DNA of 64,000 bases from contig OZ022500.1 of assembly GCA_963989385.1 (NCBI GenBank), forward strand, positions 115,175,842 through 115,239,841, in the 5' to 3' direction. Both the position numbers and the translations under genes were made by a program. The notes below the pieces were generated by a model. It ran no database searches. It saw only the letters and a list, made by a program, of their open reading frames with translations, and was not told the origin of the DNA. This stretch comes from Ctena decussata (Eukaryota; Mollusca; Bivalvia; Lucinida; Lucinidae). Below are positions 49,701 to 60,061 of the stretch, in pieces; within the stretch, counting starts at the first letter, position 1; every line of letters starts with the position of its first letter.

Positions 49701-52700
49701 GGTCTTGTTTTTCTCCAAATTAAAATCACAACGGAACATAAGAGTGTGTGTTTCCATGCCGTCTCCGTCATTTTTAAAACAAGTTCATATTAAACACGTT
49801 ATGTTTCTTTTATCGATATTACGGTAAGAGTTTTTATAAATGTAATCCATCTTATCATTTGATAAAACAGTAATAGCTAATATAAACTTCGGCATTGGAA
49901 CTACAAAATGAAAACAGATTTTAACGGTATTAGTGATCCAGATGAGAAAGGGTAACAGGGTTAATTTAGGGATACTTTCCTTACTTTCCCATGAATACAT
50001 ATGATGTGACCCCTTCTTAGAAGCGTCTCATGTTTTTGTTAAAAATGAAACAAACAAATGTTTGAATTATCTTCCAATGAATCCCCACGTTATCTGGAGC
50101 GCTGTAATGTTTTATTTCTGTAGGTTGTTAGGTTGTATGGTATACTGTGGTTTACATCGACGAGTGACGGCCATCACAGCTGATCCATATCTCAACAACT
50201 TCGTGCTTTACAGTACCGATGTGATTGTCATATTTAGTGCAGTCTTCATCAACAAATGGTAAATCATACTGAAGTTCATCCACAGATGTGATACACCCTT
50301 CTTCCTTTGTGGAGGGTGGTCATTTTTATATATTTTCATGACCATGGTCTGCTATGAACAAACTCCTAGGGACACATGTGCAAGGAAACTTATGTGTAGT
50401 TTCTCCCTAAATTAATAGTCTGATTCTATGACATCTGATCATTATATCTATCAGTGTGGCAGCCGTACATCATCATGGGGCAAATCAGATAATTTCTTGT
50501 CCACCAGTTCCCATCTGGTTGACACCCCTAAAAGACATATAAATAAGGACAGTGCCGAATGCAGATGAACCCAAGTTCTTGTTTATAAATTCTGAAAAGA
50601 TTCCACGAATAGGGAGACATTTGGTTCTTTTAACGTGCTTTGTTTCAAGTAACGTATGTTTCGTGGGCCCAGCGCAATTAATTAAATGATATTATTGCAT
50701 ACTATACACCATAAGATTGTCTTGAAGGAACAATGAGTAAATCTAACAAATTTATGTTTGACTGCAAAAGTGCCTACGGTGTTGGGAAGTTTCATACACA
50801 TGCAATGCTGCAGCAGAGTTGTGAAAATGTAACAATACCACCATAAGAATATACTATATATTAATCAAATGGTTAAATTTATTTATGAAAAAATAGGTAA
50901 GCTCTAAAGCTATTTGTTGAGTTATAAGATATTAGAAGGGTCACTGATGAGATTCAATAGCCGAAACTACGTAGTCTGGCCCATGTTCCTTCTTCTGAAT
51001 GTATTTTCTGATCGTGAAGGAACTCTCTAAGATTTTAATTACATATTTCTGCTGACACTGTTTGAAGGTCAGTTGTAATGTAGATCATATCAAGAGCGTG
51101 CTCATTCTTATAGGAAAACATTATCTGGTTTATGATCAAATATCAAGCTGGGCGTTTCTCCTTTATCTATTTCAGTATTGGTCGACGTTGGTGCGTGTTT
51201 CTATATGCCATGTCCTCAGGATTCATCTCAATATGTATAATTGTGTTACACGTGACCAACGAGAGTGATATAGACAAGAGTATGGTTAATGCTCTAGCAT
51301 TCTTTACCAAACTTGGTGTGACCACTTCCCTCACATTAATAAACCTTATAACATTGGAAATATACCCAACTGTGATACGGTAAGCTACTTATACCAAAGT
51401 ACAGCCACTGGATTTCAACATGATCAGTTATATTACTTATGGTGTTTCTTGTACTTTTATTGGCCTTTCATGTTAATGTGAATTTTTCTTTGAAATTTTC
51501 TTATTGTTTTTCTTTATCATTTGAAGGTGAAATAAATGTTTGAATGTACATGTACATGCATAATCAGGGTTCGCATAACTGTTGGCACACAACGTTCAAC
51601 ATATCTGTCTTGGAAACTTGGTTTAAACAATATTTTATTCAGATAATTTTTTTTTTGGTCACTTCATTTCTAATATCATGCAAACTCAGTATTTAATTCT
51701 GGATATTGACAACACCTATGTGGTTAGAGTTCTGAATTGATTTAATCTAAATGGAAAAGTTAATCATATTCACTGCAGAAAAAGATGAAATGTTGCAAAA
51801 CATACAGAAAAGGTAAATTTGAAAATGCTCAAGCAAGGTCTACATCCCATTCACAACACCAAAAACTGGGCAAAGAACAAAAACAGCACTTGACAACACT
51901 AATTATAATACAACCCGTTTGGAAAGCTAAGTGAACAGCTTCTTTCCCAGATAACAAAAATGTATAAGAGATGAACGAAAACAGTAGAACCAGATTACAT
52001 ATGTACTTGATTTGTAGTCATTTTAATGACAGGGTAGTTGACGAGGGTTTTATATATCTTCCGCACATTAATGAAAACAAAATCCGGTTTGATGAAATGA
52101 CTCTTATAATTCAAAATATTACTTTGCTATTTTTCAGCACCATGGGATTATGTATAGGATATAGTTCCGGTCTTGCTGGGTTTGTTCTTGCTGATCGTTT
52201 AATCATTTACTTGGTAAGTTCCCGCCGATTTCATTATCTAATTCTCGTTCTCAATATCTACCCATATGGTCAGTTTACGACTCTGGAGATGTGTTACTTT
52301 CAGTTTTGACAACCAGACAGCAATTATTTTAAAAATATAAATAAAGATGCACAGAAAAGGCAAATCACAGCAAAACATTGGAAAAAGATGAGAGAGACAC
52401 GAACGACAGTACGGAGCAACATATTTTCCATACCCAATTTCAGAAAGAGGAACCGCAACAGACGTTCCACTTTGGGGCGGTCAATAGAAAAAAAACTGCT
52501 AGGTTTAATTGAATTTACTCTCCCACCCTATGTTCGTGTTATCATTGTGTATCTTCGTATTTGCATCATGAACTAGTAGCTCCAGATAAGGATGAGTTTC
52601 ATTTTGAGATCAGTTCTGTTCAGCCTACATAGGAACATATTTTGTGACCATTCAATAAACAAACTCTACTGTCACTGAATATGCATTAAAGAACCGGATT

Positions 52701-55700
52701 TATGTCAATACGTGGCCCTTCAAATAACACGTCTGGTAATCCGCAATACTCCATAGCTCTTGAAGGCGTTTTGGGTGGAATCACTCCACCATTGCATTGT
52801 GGTTCTCTGTTGCCTGTTTTTGGTGTCAGAGTTTCTGTGATGTTTTACCTTATGTATGTTCTTATTATTTTTGGTTCGGTTTGGGTTGCTGAGTGGCCAC
52901 CTTTTGGGAACAAGCTGCTCACTCGTTGGCCATATGTTCTCTGTATCTTGATTATTTGTAATCTTAGTTGTTTCCAACTATGGTTTGAGGGCTGGATTTG
53001 GATTTTGATTGTTTCAGTTCCTGGTCTTTGCATACTTTTTACTTCTATCAGATGATAGGTGTTTTATTCAGTGCAGAGTTCTTTCGTCAGCTGCAGATGA
53101 GTACGCTAGTTTTTGACACCCTTCAGTAGCTAAAGACAGCCTGGATGTGGGCTGCTTGTTACCCATTTTGCAGCAGCTGTAGCGAATAGGCGTCTTATTA
53201 GGATGAAAGGGTGAATTGATACAATCATGAAGCCCATACTAACATCAACCTTTAAACTGGTTCATATATTGAAAATAAAACAAGTGATCCTCACTGTAAA
53301 TGAATATCAATGGCTTTTGAGACCAGTTACAATGTACTTCAGTTTATTAAAAGTATAAGACAGATCCGAGGGCATCAAAATCAGTCCATCAAAAAAGTTC
53401 AGTCCTACTATCACATACCTTGACCGCCGACAAGTACTTTGCCGATGAAATAATTCTTAACGTACTAATTGACTTTGACTTTAGTATTCAAGAAAAGGTC
53501 TTAGTTATGCTTGACCCTGGTCAGTATGTATGCATGTCAGAAAGCCAAAAAAGACCATGAAATTGTCAAACACCATCCTCACCATTCCCCTTTTGTTGTT
53601 GAGTCTATTTGATTCCACATGGACATCGTATGAGCATACTTAAAAACGTTTTTCTTTATTATGTAAATGAAGATACCCAACACAATTACAAAGCACAACC
53701 CACTAAAGAAAATGAGAGAAATGCAAAGGACAAAACGGAACAATACATCTTACATACCAGAAACAAACAAAGATAAAGCCTCCAGTAATTTATTACGGAC
53801 TGTTCCAGTCTTGTTTATTGATGATATTGGTATATGTCCGCTTATCTGTTGTCTTCGAAAAATCGGTTTGTTTAATCTATTTCTTCTCTTTCATTCTGAT
53901 GTATATTTTACATCTATAAAAAATAAAAATTAGGCCGTGTTACTATTTCCGTTTAGTGTTGTGGGTGGAAATTTGAAAATAAGTACATTAACAATGCCAT
54001 GCCATTTTACTCTATTTTACACTCCGTCCAACACAGACGAACTGTGCATCAGTACAACAGTCATCAAAAGCCATTCAAAAAAATGCACACACACACTAAA
54101 CACAATAAAACGTTTGTCTTACCCATTTTCTAGCTCAACCGTAAAACAAGGCAGGAGGCAAAGTAAGACAGCCACACAGGTGAACACAATGTTTGAAATA
54201 CAACAAAAGGGATCGGCATCAGAAGTTTCTTTGCTTCCAGGGGATATTCCCTTCAGATTTTATTCAGACGGACAATAGCTTAAAATACTGGGAGCTTAAT
54301 CTCGTTTCAATATTTACGATTAAAAGTACACCTCTACCATTGGCAAATAAAATGGGGATTCTTTCTGCACTTTCTGCAACTCCAGATTTAATGTTTGATG
54401 CATCAGCCACATGTGCATTTATCCTTCATAAAAGTGACCATGCCTCTGCATAATACAATGGGTACAGCTCATGCCTGAATCGTCCATGGGCTCTTTCCTC
54501 CCATTTTTAAGTACAAGCTTGTTTTTCTTTTGTGGTAGGTCATTTCATCTATATTTCAAAAATCTGTGTGGGCAATTCAGCAAGTAAGCTCTCCCTTGAA
54601 GGACAATGCACATCTTTACTGGCACTGATTGAAGAATCGTATTTAAGGTTTCAAGGGAAGATAACGTTTTTTAGCACATATGTGGTACAAAATCTGCGGA
54701 TATGGATCTTCCTGATAGCATGATAAGCCATCAGACTTCTCATTAAATATATAAAAAATAATAATAATCCCTAAAGATAAAGATTACTCCTACATTTCAT
54801 CGTTAACCACTGAAAAGTACTAGAGCATTGCTTAAGCCGACAGGCATGTTGTTGCACATCTAAAGCCTGAAAAAGCTGCCTTAACCTTATTATCCCCTTT
54901 TAGCTCCACCTACCAGCTGAGATACTGACATACTTAAGGCTTCCTGTTAGGCTTTAGGAGTGCAACTACGTGCATGTCAGCCTTTGAAACGTCAATGGTT
55001 ATAGTGAAATGTATGGTTTATCTTAAATTTCTCTGGATGACTTAAAATGACCACAATCTGCATTTTGAGTTGCTGCAACAGCACTACCTGTGACTCAAGC
55101 CATTACAGTGAGATTTACTTGGTATGCATATAGTTTATCTTGGCTATTAAGCCCTAGCCAATTACAAACATTATCAAGTGAGTGAGTGAGTGAACTCGGG
55201 TTTAACGTCCCACAAACATTATCAAACATGATATTGTCTCGGCTTCATATGATACTTTGACCTGTTAAATGAGGGGTTTGCTGCCATTTTAGACCTTTGA
55301 CTGAACTGAGTTATCTGAATACAATTTTATTGAGTAATCAGAAACAATGCCAGACATATTATATATGGTAGTTGGGCCTATAAGATGTAACAGTTGCAGT
55401 CAACTCAAATTACATTGTAAAAAAAAAAACAGATAGATATTATTGTTTTCTGATGCCATGAATCTTTACAGGGAATGTGGATAAAACAGACCATCATATT
55501 TCTTACAATGAAAATATTTTAAAGCAAATGATAATAAAAATCTGTTTGTTTGTTGTTGTTTTTTTCAGGAAGCATTCCACTACACCATACCATTTATAGT
55601 CTATGGTGGCATGATGGTTTTATTTGCCATTGCTGCCCTCATTTTTCCAGAGACAGTGCGTCACCCATTACCAGACATACTGCGTTGTCGTCATAGAAAC

Positions 55701-55748
55701 CTGTGTTCTCATGAGGCTATGCAATTAGTCAATGGATGGACAGCATGA
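40477..55748 (+). CDS. SLC22-like organic ion transporter, 3' seven exons
   Basis: Seven exons (40477-40705, 46282-46474, 47197-47430, 50124-50258, 51176-51379, 52138-52213, 55569-55748) join in one frame to 416 codons plus TGA. Family marks, in order: TM2 (AGLAVGFVFGSF) with the MFS signature SDYLGRRR; TM3-TM4 (GFVITQTIVGIAAGG); EYLSHDWRD after TM4; TM5-TM6; ESSRWL after TM6; the large cytoplasmic loop; WLLGCMVYCG (TM7); KCIGRRW (TM8-TM9 loop); LEIYPTVIR before TM11; and PETVRHPLPD after TM12. SLC22 proteins are plasma-membrane facilitators of organic cations, anions or zwitterions; the substrate cannot be read here. Family length is about 530-570 residues, so roughly 130 N-terminal residues (TM1 and the extracellular loop) are missing from view. 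All introns are GT-AG and phases match at every junction, with no stops or frameshifts, so the gene looks intact and expressed rather than a pseudogene. Orthology below the family level is not claimed. Confidence 0.92.
40820..41148 (-). repeat. Two retroelement tail units
   Basis: Two units of about 160 bp (about 40820-40975 and 40978-41148) share gagcagctctttcc...ggtgg..a.tcagctacctt-like text. The second is nearly identical to 42640-42803. Both carry the motif found at the end of the T-type tails (gagcagcttgttcccaaaag...ggtggccactcagc). They lie downstream of the RT stop in its reading direction. Confidence 0.75.
41676..43330 (-). pseudogene. Penelope-like reverse transcriptase (best copy)
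   Basis: On the minus strand. Motif A TYDFSTLYTTFP is encoded at about 42873-42910 and ACNDKHAYFTSDDQK at about 42590-42635. Motif B lies at the decayed GTNCAL and CYERDFM region near 42430-42475, and motif C YLDDLLNID at about 42340-42365. LNKANTSDTEAPFLDL and DGDVPRTTSYGVYISQLIRF (near 42090-42145) follow, then a basic helical C-terminal part ending in a stop at 41676. A 164-bp tail unit (42640-42803) is inserted between motif A and the next block, and frameshifts lie near 42150-42230 and 42480-42540, so the copy is dead. Downstream to about 41250 lies its 3' untranslated part. RTs of this wording are often grouped with Penelope-like elements; I did not see a GIY-YIG domain. Confidence 0.72.
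42640..42803 (-). repeat. Tail unit inside the RT
   Basis: Nearly identical (about 95 percent by eye) to 40978-41148 and in the same orientation, so RT coding sequence from motif B onward is bracketed by direct repeats. It interrupts the RT between motif A and the ACNDK block. Confidence 0.85.
43335..43570 (+). mobile_element. Palindromic MITE, family P copy 3 (complete)
   Basis: 236 bp from gagccacgacacgacaaaac to gttttgtcgtgtcgtggctc, self-complementary through most of its length. TAAT lies directly outside both ends (43331-43334 and 43571-43574), a likely 4-bp target duplication. This is the best-preserved copy and defines the family ends. It is inserted beside or within upstream sequence of the RT element. 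Confidence 0.92.
43575..44494. other. Intron sequence, no gene
   Basis: Part of the first SLC22 intron in view. A minus-strand Lys-rich frame at 43455-43658 straddles the MITE edge and may be the upstream end of the RT element. Otherwise nothing recognised. Confidence 0.35.
44495..46250 (-). pseudogene. Frameshifted LINE, antisense in SLC22 intron
   Basis: Non-LTR retrotransposon on the minus strand. RT pieces in order: LKKGKSAGVDNIPAELVQAG near 45940-46000, NRLKSQAEEIIAEEQAGFQ near 45680-45755, motif A region (HDFIDSKK then the shifted FDRVWH equivalent) near 45570-45610, motif B VRQGCLLSPTLFNI near 45380-45425, and motif C FADDID at 45284-45301. SSFKYLGAVVSDDG and the C-terminal RRKIQAAIGEYDELL...KLRWFGHVSRSSG...RRRGRQKKRWEDNIKEWTG follow near 44590-44830. 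At least three frameshifts (about 45835, 45595 and 44870) separate long open blocks that are otherwise little decayed, so this is a fairly young dead copy. The 3' end has a short (agaat)n tail at 44495-44517. The 5' part, including any endonuclease, is absent. Confidence 0.9.
46282..46474 (+). CDS. SLC22-like exon B (TM4 to TM6)
   Basis: The acceptor tttatatttcag lies only about 30 bp from the end of an antisense LINE. 193 nt encode GFLLTSQVIILEYLSHDWR, TM5 and TM6; donor TTT|gtaagt. Confidence 0.9.
46475..47196 (+). other. Short intron with (TA)-rich tract
   Basis: Intron between exons B and C. From about 46935 to 47160 it is an imperfect tandem of tatatacattta-type units, close to pure A+T. 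Nothing else is recognised. Confidence 0.7.
47197..47430 (+). CDS. SLC22-like exon C (post-TM6 loop)
   Basis: Acceptor atattttcag. 234 nt encode FLVLESSRWL and the cytoplasmic loop, up to the start of TM7 (CSFSVIFTW completed across the junction). Donor TTG|gtgagt, phase 2. Confidence 0.9.
47661..48986. mobile_element. 1.3-kb foldback element
   Basis: Left arm 47661-47950 and right arm about 48715-48986 are reverse complements: atgagaaacagaaaacacgt against acgtgttttgtttctcat, ccccaagtgtgtttgaga and its complement, and atgcaacggacttc/gaagtccgttgcat. The core of about 760 bp holds a (CT)n run (48183-48204) and no transposase. It is contained in the intron between exons C and D. Confidence 0.75.
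49299..49490 (-). mobile_element. Solo retroelement tail T2
   Basis: Reverse complement of the distal part of 31351-31705, from aaaaagtatgcaaagaccag to aacatacat. Identity is high (a few differences in 190 bp). No coding part is attached. Confidence 0.85.
50124..50258 (+). CDS. SLC22-like exon D (TM7 to TM8)
   Basis: Acceptor tttctgtag. 135 nt encode LLGCMVYCGLHRRV, then DPYLNNFVLYSTD and TM8; donor AATG|gtaaat, phase 2. Confidence 0.9.
50934..51047 (+). repeat. Dispersed repeat R, copy 2
   Basis: agaagggtcactgatgaga...gccgaaactacgtagtctgg...gttccttctt...ctctaagattttaatta. Closest to 57328-57432. It sits about 130 bp upstream of exon E. Confidence 0.85.
51176..51379 (+). CDS. SLC22-like exon E (TM9 to TM10)
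   Basis: Acceptor tctatttcag. 204 nt encode IGRRWCVFLYAMSS, TM9, a short polar loop, TM10 and LEIYPTVI; donor ACG|gtaagc, phase 2. Confidence 0.92.
51835..51965 (-). repeat. Retroelement tail fragment, 5' of exon F
   Basis: Contains gtgaacagcttctttcccag and the preceding caccaaaaactgggcaaaga-type text of the tail units at 40820-41148, but with more decay. Confidence 0.5.
52138..52213 (+). CDS. SLC22-like exon F (TM11)
   Basis: Short 76-nt exon with acceptor ctatttttcag and donor TTG|gtaagt. It completes the Arg of TVIR and encodes TMGLCIGYSSGLAGFVLAD. Retroelement tail fragments flank it on both sides. Confidence 0.88.
52330..52545 (-). repeat. Retroelement tail fragment, 3' of exon F
   Basis: gaaccgcaacagacgttcca...ggggcggtcaatag...ctgctaggtttaattg and the following ctctcccaccct correspond to 41295-41400 (cgcaacgaaagtaccgcctt...gggacggtcagtaa). 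It is the proximal part of the same tail. Confidence 0.55.
52797..53044 (+). mobile_element. Solo retroelement tail T3
   Basis: Nearly identical to 31457-31705 (tggttctctgttgcctg ... ctttgcatactttttact). A second fragment of the proximal tail (cctccagtaatttattacgg) is at about 53778-53800. Confidence 0.88.
53045..55170. other. Intron sequence, no gene
   Basis: Intron between exons F and G. Open frames at 53667-54453 have repeat-like or low-complexity composition and no family features. Confidence 0.45.
55171..55212 (-). repeat. Short SINE-tail-like sequence
   Basis: (agtg)n followed by aactcgggtttaacgtccca. Its reverse complement (tgggacgttaaacccgag) has the gacgttaa wording of SINE tails such as 32850-32865. 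A fragment only. Confidence 0.45.
55569..55748 (+). CDS. SLC22-like exon G (TM12 and C terminus)
   Basis: Acceptor gtttttttcag. 180 nt encode EAFHYTIPFIVYGGMMVLF (TM12), FPETVRHPLPD and a 25-residue His/Cys/Arg-containing tail ending NGWTA, then TGA at 55746-55748. The 3' UTR follows; its end was not determined. Confidence 0.92.
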   Translation, partial: EAFHYTIPFIVYGGMMVLFAIAALIFPETVRHPLPDILRCRHRNLCSHEAMQLVNGWTA

Positions 55749-57087
55749 GTTATCACAAGTATGTTGGATCATATAAATTTAGGTCCAACTAATAGGCAGC
55801 TAAGTAAGTACGAGTTCTAGAATTTGATACTTCTGTGTGCAGCAACATCAAGATGATTGTGACAGAAATGGGTATCTGTTGCACTAAATTCTGTATATAA
55901 ATTACATTTGATGCCATGAAAATAATAAGGCTTTCAGGTTCAGATTTTTAGTGACATGCATTTCCTAGTCTACCAAGTTTACCAAAAAGCTAAACACTGA
56001 GGTCTTCAGTTCAATTGCATTTTTTTTATTATTATTACTTTCAACATACAGCCATACACATGTCTGCCCACTGCTTTTAGCTAACTGAGCCATAGGCTCA
56101 GGGTGAGCTATTGTGATCACCCAGTGTCCGTCGTGCATCATCAACAAGTAGCTTTAAATGACATCTTCTCTTAAACTGCTAGGCCTAGGGCTTTGATGTT
56201 TTGTATGAAGCATTGTCTTGTGGACCTCTGCCAAGTTTGTTCAAATGGTGGCCCCAGGATCCAACATGGCCCTGGGGCACGGGGTCTTAATATACTTAAA
56301 AATCTTCTTTTCCAGAACTGCTTGGCTCAGATGCTTGAAATGTGGTATGTAGCATCGCCTAGTGGTCCTCTACCAAGTTTGTTAAAATGGTGGCCCCAGG
56401 GTCCAAAATGACCCCGGGGCAGGGAGTCCCAGGTTTGAACCATAGAATTACATAGAAATATATTCAAAAATCTTCTTCAGAACTGCATGGCTCAGATGCT
56501 TGAAATTTGGTATGTAGCATTGCCTACTGATCCTTTACTAAGTTTGTTCAAATGGTGGCCCCAGGGTCCAAAATGGCCCCTCACCAGGGGGTCCTGAGTT
56601 TGAACCATAGAATTACACAGAAAAATATTCAAAAATCTTATTCTTCAGAACCGCAAGGCTCAGAGGCTTGAAATTTAATTTGTAGCATTGCCTAATAGTC
56701 CTCTACCAAGTTTGTTCAAATGGTGGCCCCAGGGTCTAAAATGGCCCCTTGGCAGGTAGTCCAAGGTTTGAACCATAGAAATGTAAAGAAAAATATTCAA
56801 AAATCTTCTTCTTCAGAACTGCAAGGCTTACATGCTTGAAATTTGATATGATGCATTGCCTAATAGTCCTTTACCAAGTTTGTTCAAATGGTGGCCCCAG
56901 AGTCTAAATTGACCCCGCTCCAGGGGGTCCTGGGTTTGAACCATAGAAATACATGGAAAAATAATAAAAAAATCTTCTTCAGGAGCATTTGGCTCAGATG
57001 CTTGATATTTAATATGTAGCATTGCCTTGTAGTACTTTATCAAGTTTGTTCAAATGATGGCCCCAGGGTCCACTTGGCTCAGATGCT

Positions 57088-57119
57088 TGAAAGGGGGGGG
57101 GGGGGGGGGGGGGGGGGGG
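57088..57119 (+). repeat. Poly-G tract
   Basis: About 31 G in a row at the junction between the tandem array and the palindrome. The opposite junction near 58818-58828 has a short run of C, so the tract lies at the palindrome terminus and appears expanded. Confidence 0.95.
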
Positions 57120-58828
57120 TATCAAGGGGGTATCAATAAGGTGGGTTTTCTCGGGGGATATATTCTGAGAAATCTGAAATTTTAGATTGGTTTACTTATA
57201 TTCTAAGCCATCATTTTATATATTATTTGGACCTTTTTTGATACTAATCAGTCTTTGAATCGGCTGTCCAATTGAGATTATGAAATTACAGTATGCTCTT
57301 CTCTGGTTTCGTCACCAGATATTGTCAGGGTCACTGAAGAGGCTTTATTAGCCGAAACTACGTAGTCTGGCCCATGTTCCTTCTTATGAGTGTATTCTCT
57401 GCTCTTGAAGGAACTCTTTCAGATTTTAATTTCTGCATCCTACCAAAGTTTTCTTTTTTTAACTGATGGTATACTCCAATGTGTCTAGTTTATTGGACCA
57501 TATGTGACTTTGGTCGGAAAGCCCTACTTACTGAACTATGGGTCCACAGAAGTGGGTGGGGTAATCCAACACGGTTTTAGCCTGTCTTGTAAAAACATTC
57601 TCATTTGGTAGAAGAGTACAGCAGACAGACAGGATTTGATAAAAGGATTAACAGAACATCTAAACTATATTTCCATATCATTTTATTTGGTTTAATTTGA
57701 ACATATGTTGTCAAAAAAGACTTCCTTTGACTTCCAGCATTTTTTATATTTTTGCCCTCAATTTTCAATATTTCTTGGCCTTATTGTTAAATAAACAGAC
57801 CAGTTGTCATCAAACTAATGTCAAGGAAGCACCCTGACCAGGACATTCGAATGATGTGACCAGAATTTCACAATGACCTAGTTTTCATGGTTGACTGAAC
57901 ACATAAACTTGCATTGAAGATGCGTTTTCATTTAATTTTGACCTAGAATTACGAACCTTTGGCCAAATTACTATTTTAACTGCTATATTATGTCCTACAC
58001 CCCCGCCACTAAAGGTGAGAGAATACATATTGGCTTCAGATCGGATCTCCTTGGCTTCTGCATCTGTGTCTGTGTCACATACTCTGACCTTGGAAACAAG
58101 GTCAAGGTCAGATTTTGATGACCTTGACCTTGTTTCCAAGGTCACAGAAGGACTTAATATGTGACACATACACAAATGCAGATGCCAACGAGATCCGCAC
58201 TGAAGCCAATATGTATTCCCTCACCTTTAGTGGCGGGGGCGTGGGGCATAATATAGCAGTTAAAATAGTAATTTGACCAAAGGTTCGTAATTCTAGGTCA
58301 AAATAGAAAGAAAACCATCTTCCAAGCAAGTTCATGTGTTCAGTCGACCATGAAAACTATGCCATTGTGAAATTCTGGTCACATCATCTGAATATCCTTG
58401 TCAAGGTGCTTCCTTCACATGAGTTTGATGATAACATGTTTGTTTATTTAACAATAAGGCCAAGAAATATTGAAAATGGAGGTCAAAATATCAAAAAATG
58501 CTGAATGTCAAAGGAAGTCTTTTTTGACAATATATGTTCAAATTAAACCAAATAAAATGATATGGAAATATAGTTTAGATGTCCTGTTAATCATTTTATC
58601 AAACCCTGTCTGCCTGCTGTACTCTTCTACCAAATGAGAATGTTTTTACAAGACAGGCTAAAACCATGTTGGATTTCCCCACCCACTTCTGTGGACCCAT
58701 AGCTCAGTAAGTAGGGCTTTCCGACCAAAGTCACATATGGTCCAATACACATTGGAGTATACCATCAGTTAAAAAAAGAAAACTTTGGTAGGATGCAGAA
58801 AACCCACCTTACTGATACCCCCCCACCT
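57120..58828. mobile_element. 1.7-kb palindrome (foldback element)
   Basis: Left arm 57424-58113 and right arm about 58117-58808 are reverse complements over about 690 bp with almost no spacer. The centre reads ccttggaaacaaggtcaagg, a few bases, then ccttgaccttgtttccaagg. The extreme ends also match (tatcaataaggtgggttttc at left, gaaaacccaccttactgata at right), but 275 bp containing repeat R interrupts the left arm at about 57150-57424. It sits between tgcttgaaa and tttggtatg of the flanking array unit, so it inserted into the array. No transposase frame is present. Confidence 0.88.
57328..57432 (+). repeat. Dispersed repeat R, copy 3
   Basis: cagggtcactgaagaggctt...gccgaaactacgtagtctgg...ctcttgaaggaactctttc. 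It is part of the 275-bp insertion that breaks the symmetry of the palindrome. Confidence 0.85.
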
Positions 58829-59396
58829 TTGGTATGATGCATTGCCTGGTGGACTCCTACAAAGATTGTGTAAATGGTTGCCCTGGGATCCAAAATGGCC
58901 CTGGGGCAGGGAGTCTTGGGTTCGAAATTAAAATATACTTAAAAATCTTCTTCTCCTGAGCCCCTTAGTGCAGATGCTTGAAATTTGGTATGATGCATTG
59001 CCTAGTTGTCCTTTACCCCGCTTGTTCAAATGATGGGTGCCAGGATCAAAAATGACCCCGCACCATGGGGTCCTGCATTTGAACCATAGAAATACATAGA
59101 AAAATATTCAAAAATCTTCTTCAGAACCACTTGGTTCAGATGCTTGAAATTTAGTATGTCGCATTGCCTAGTGGTCCTTTACCAAGATTATTCAAATGAT
59201 GGCCCCAGGGTCCAAAATGGCCACACCCCAGGTCCTGGGTTTGAACCATAGCAATACATAAAAAAATATTCAAAAATCTTCTTCAGAACCATTTGGAAAT
59301 TCTTGCAAACTATCAGGTTTATTCAAATGATGACCCTAGTTTGCCTTTAACCTTTTTGCTCAGGTGAGCGATTCAGGGCCACTTGGCCCTCTTGTT

Positions 59397-60061
59397 CAAT
59401 CAGATGAAACTTTTATACAAGCATCTTTTGCATTATTTTTTACCTACTTTCCAAGTTATGTTGAACATTTTGAGATTCAAGACTGCAATAAGCTTCAGTT
59501 TTGACAATATTTCATAGTCTTACATCTTGACAAACTGTGCACCACTTGGTGACCTTCCTGACCTTCTTATCACATTCTGCTGCACATAGCCACATTCAGA
59601 TTTACAACCTGTGTTACCCTTTCTCAGAAAGTTCTGTAAATATTCTGGAATGGTAAATTTATGCATACAAATTAATTCCACTTCTTTTTTTCATTCTGTA
59701 TAGGAAACAGGGCAAGTTTTGGGAGAATCTGAAGTCTTATCAGCTAACCTGGACACACTTTGCCAACATGCCAGATACAGCTGGCCTTTATTATAACCAT
59801 TGCATCATAACCAGTCAGCTCAGCACAAAACACCTCAACACGTCTTCAGAAATAACCTCTCTTAAGGTGAATGGGTATATTTCCATCTTTTTAAACCATA
59901 AAACTTCCCTGGACAATGAAGCCCTTCCAAATTGGCTTCCAACTCTTTAGAAATAATTAGTTCCTAGGAAAGCTTGTTTTTTTGTGTTTTTCCCCAACAT
60001 AAAGGCCAACAAATTAAAAATAGAAGAATTGTGGTGGCTGTAAAACAGCTCCACGTACTTC
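59397..60061. other. No gene confirmed
   Basis: An acceptor-like tract (ttcattctgtatag) at 59702 precedes 30 open codons, but no family or donor supports an exon. Otherwise featureless. Confidence 0.35.

Larger units (their letters stand above)
56078..59396. mobile_element. Long-unit tandem array element, split by a palindrome
   Basis: Units of about 166 bp contain ggtggccccagggtcc, tttgaaccatagaa, aaaatcttcttcagaa, gctcagatgcttgaa and agcattgcctagtggtcc. Starts of ggccccagg at 56250, 56392, 56558, 56724, 56893 and 57059 give the period. The array resumes at 58815 and ends near 59340. The left boundary (gctaactgagccataggctc) and right boundary (gctcaggtgagcgattcagg) carry a decayed inverted pair of the gctcacctgagc kind. 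The design, short ends around a variable number of long repeats, is like the pearl-type non-autonomous elements reported from bivalves; assignment is inference. Confidence 0.75.

Noticed and set aside
59702..59790. Extra 3' exon of the SLC22 gene
   Set aside because: An acceptor-like site and 30 open codons exist, but exon G already ends with the family C-terminal motif and a stop, and no donor links to it.
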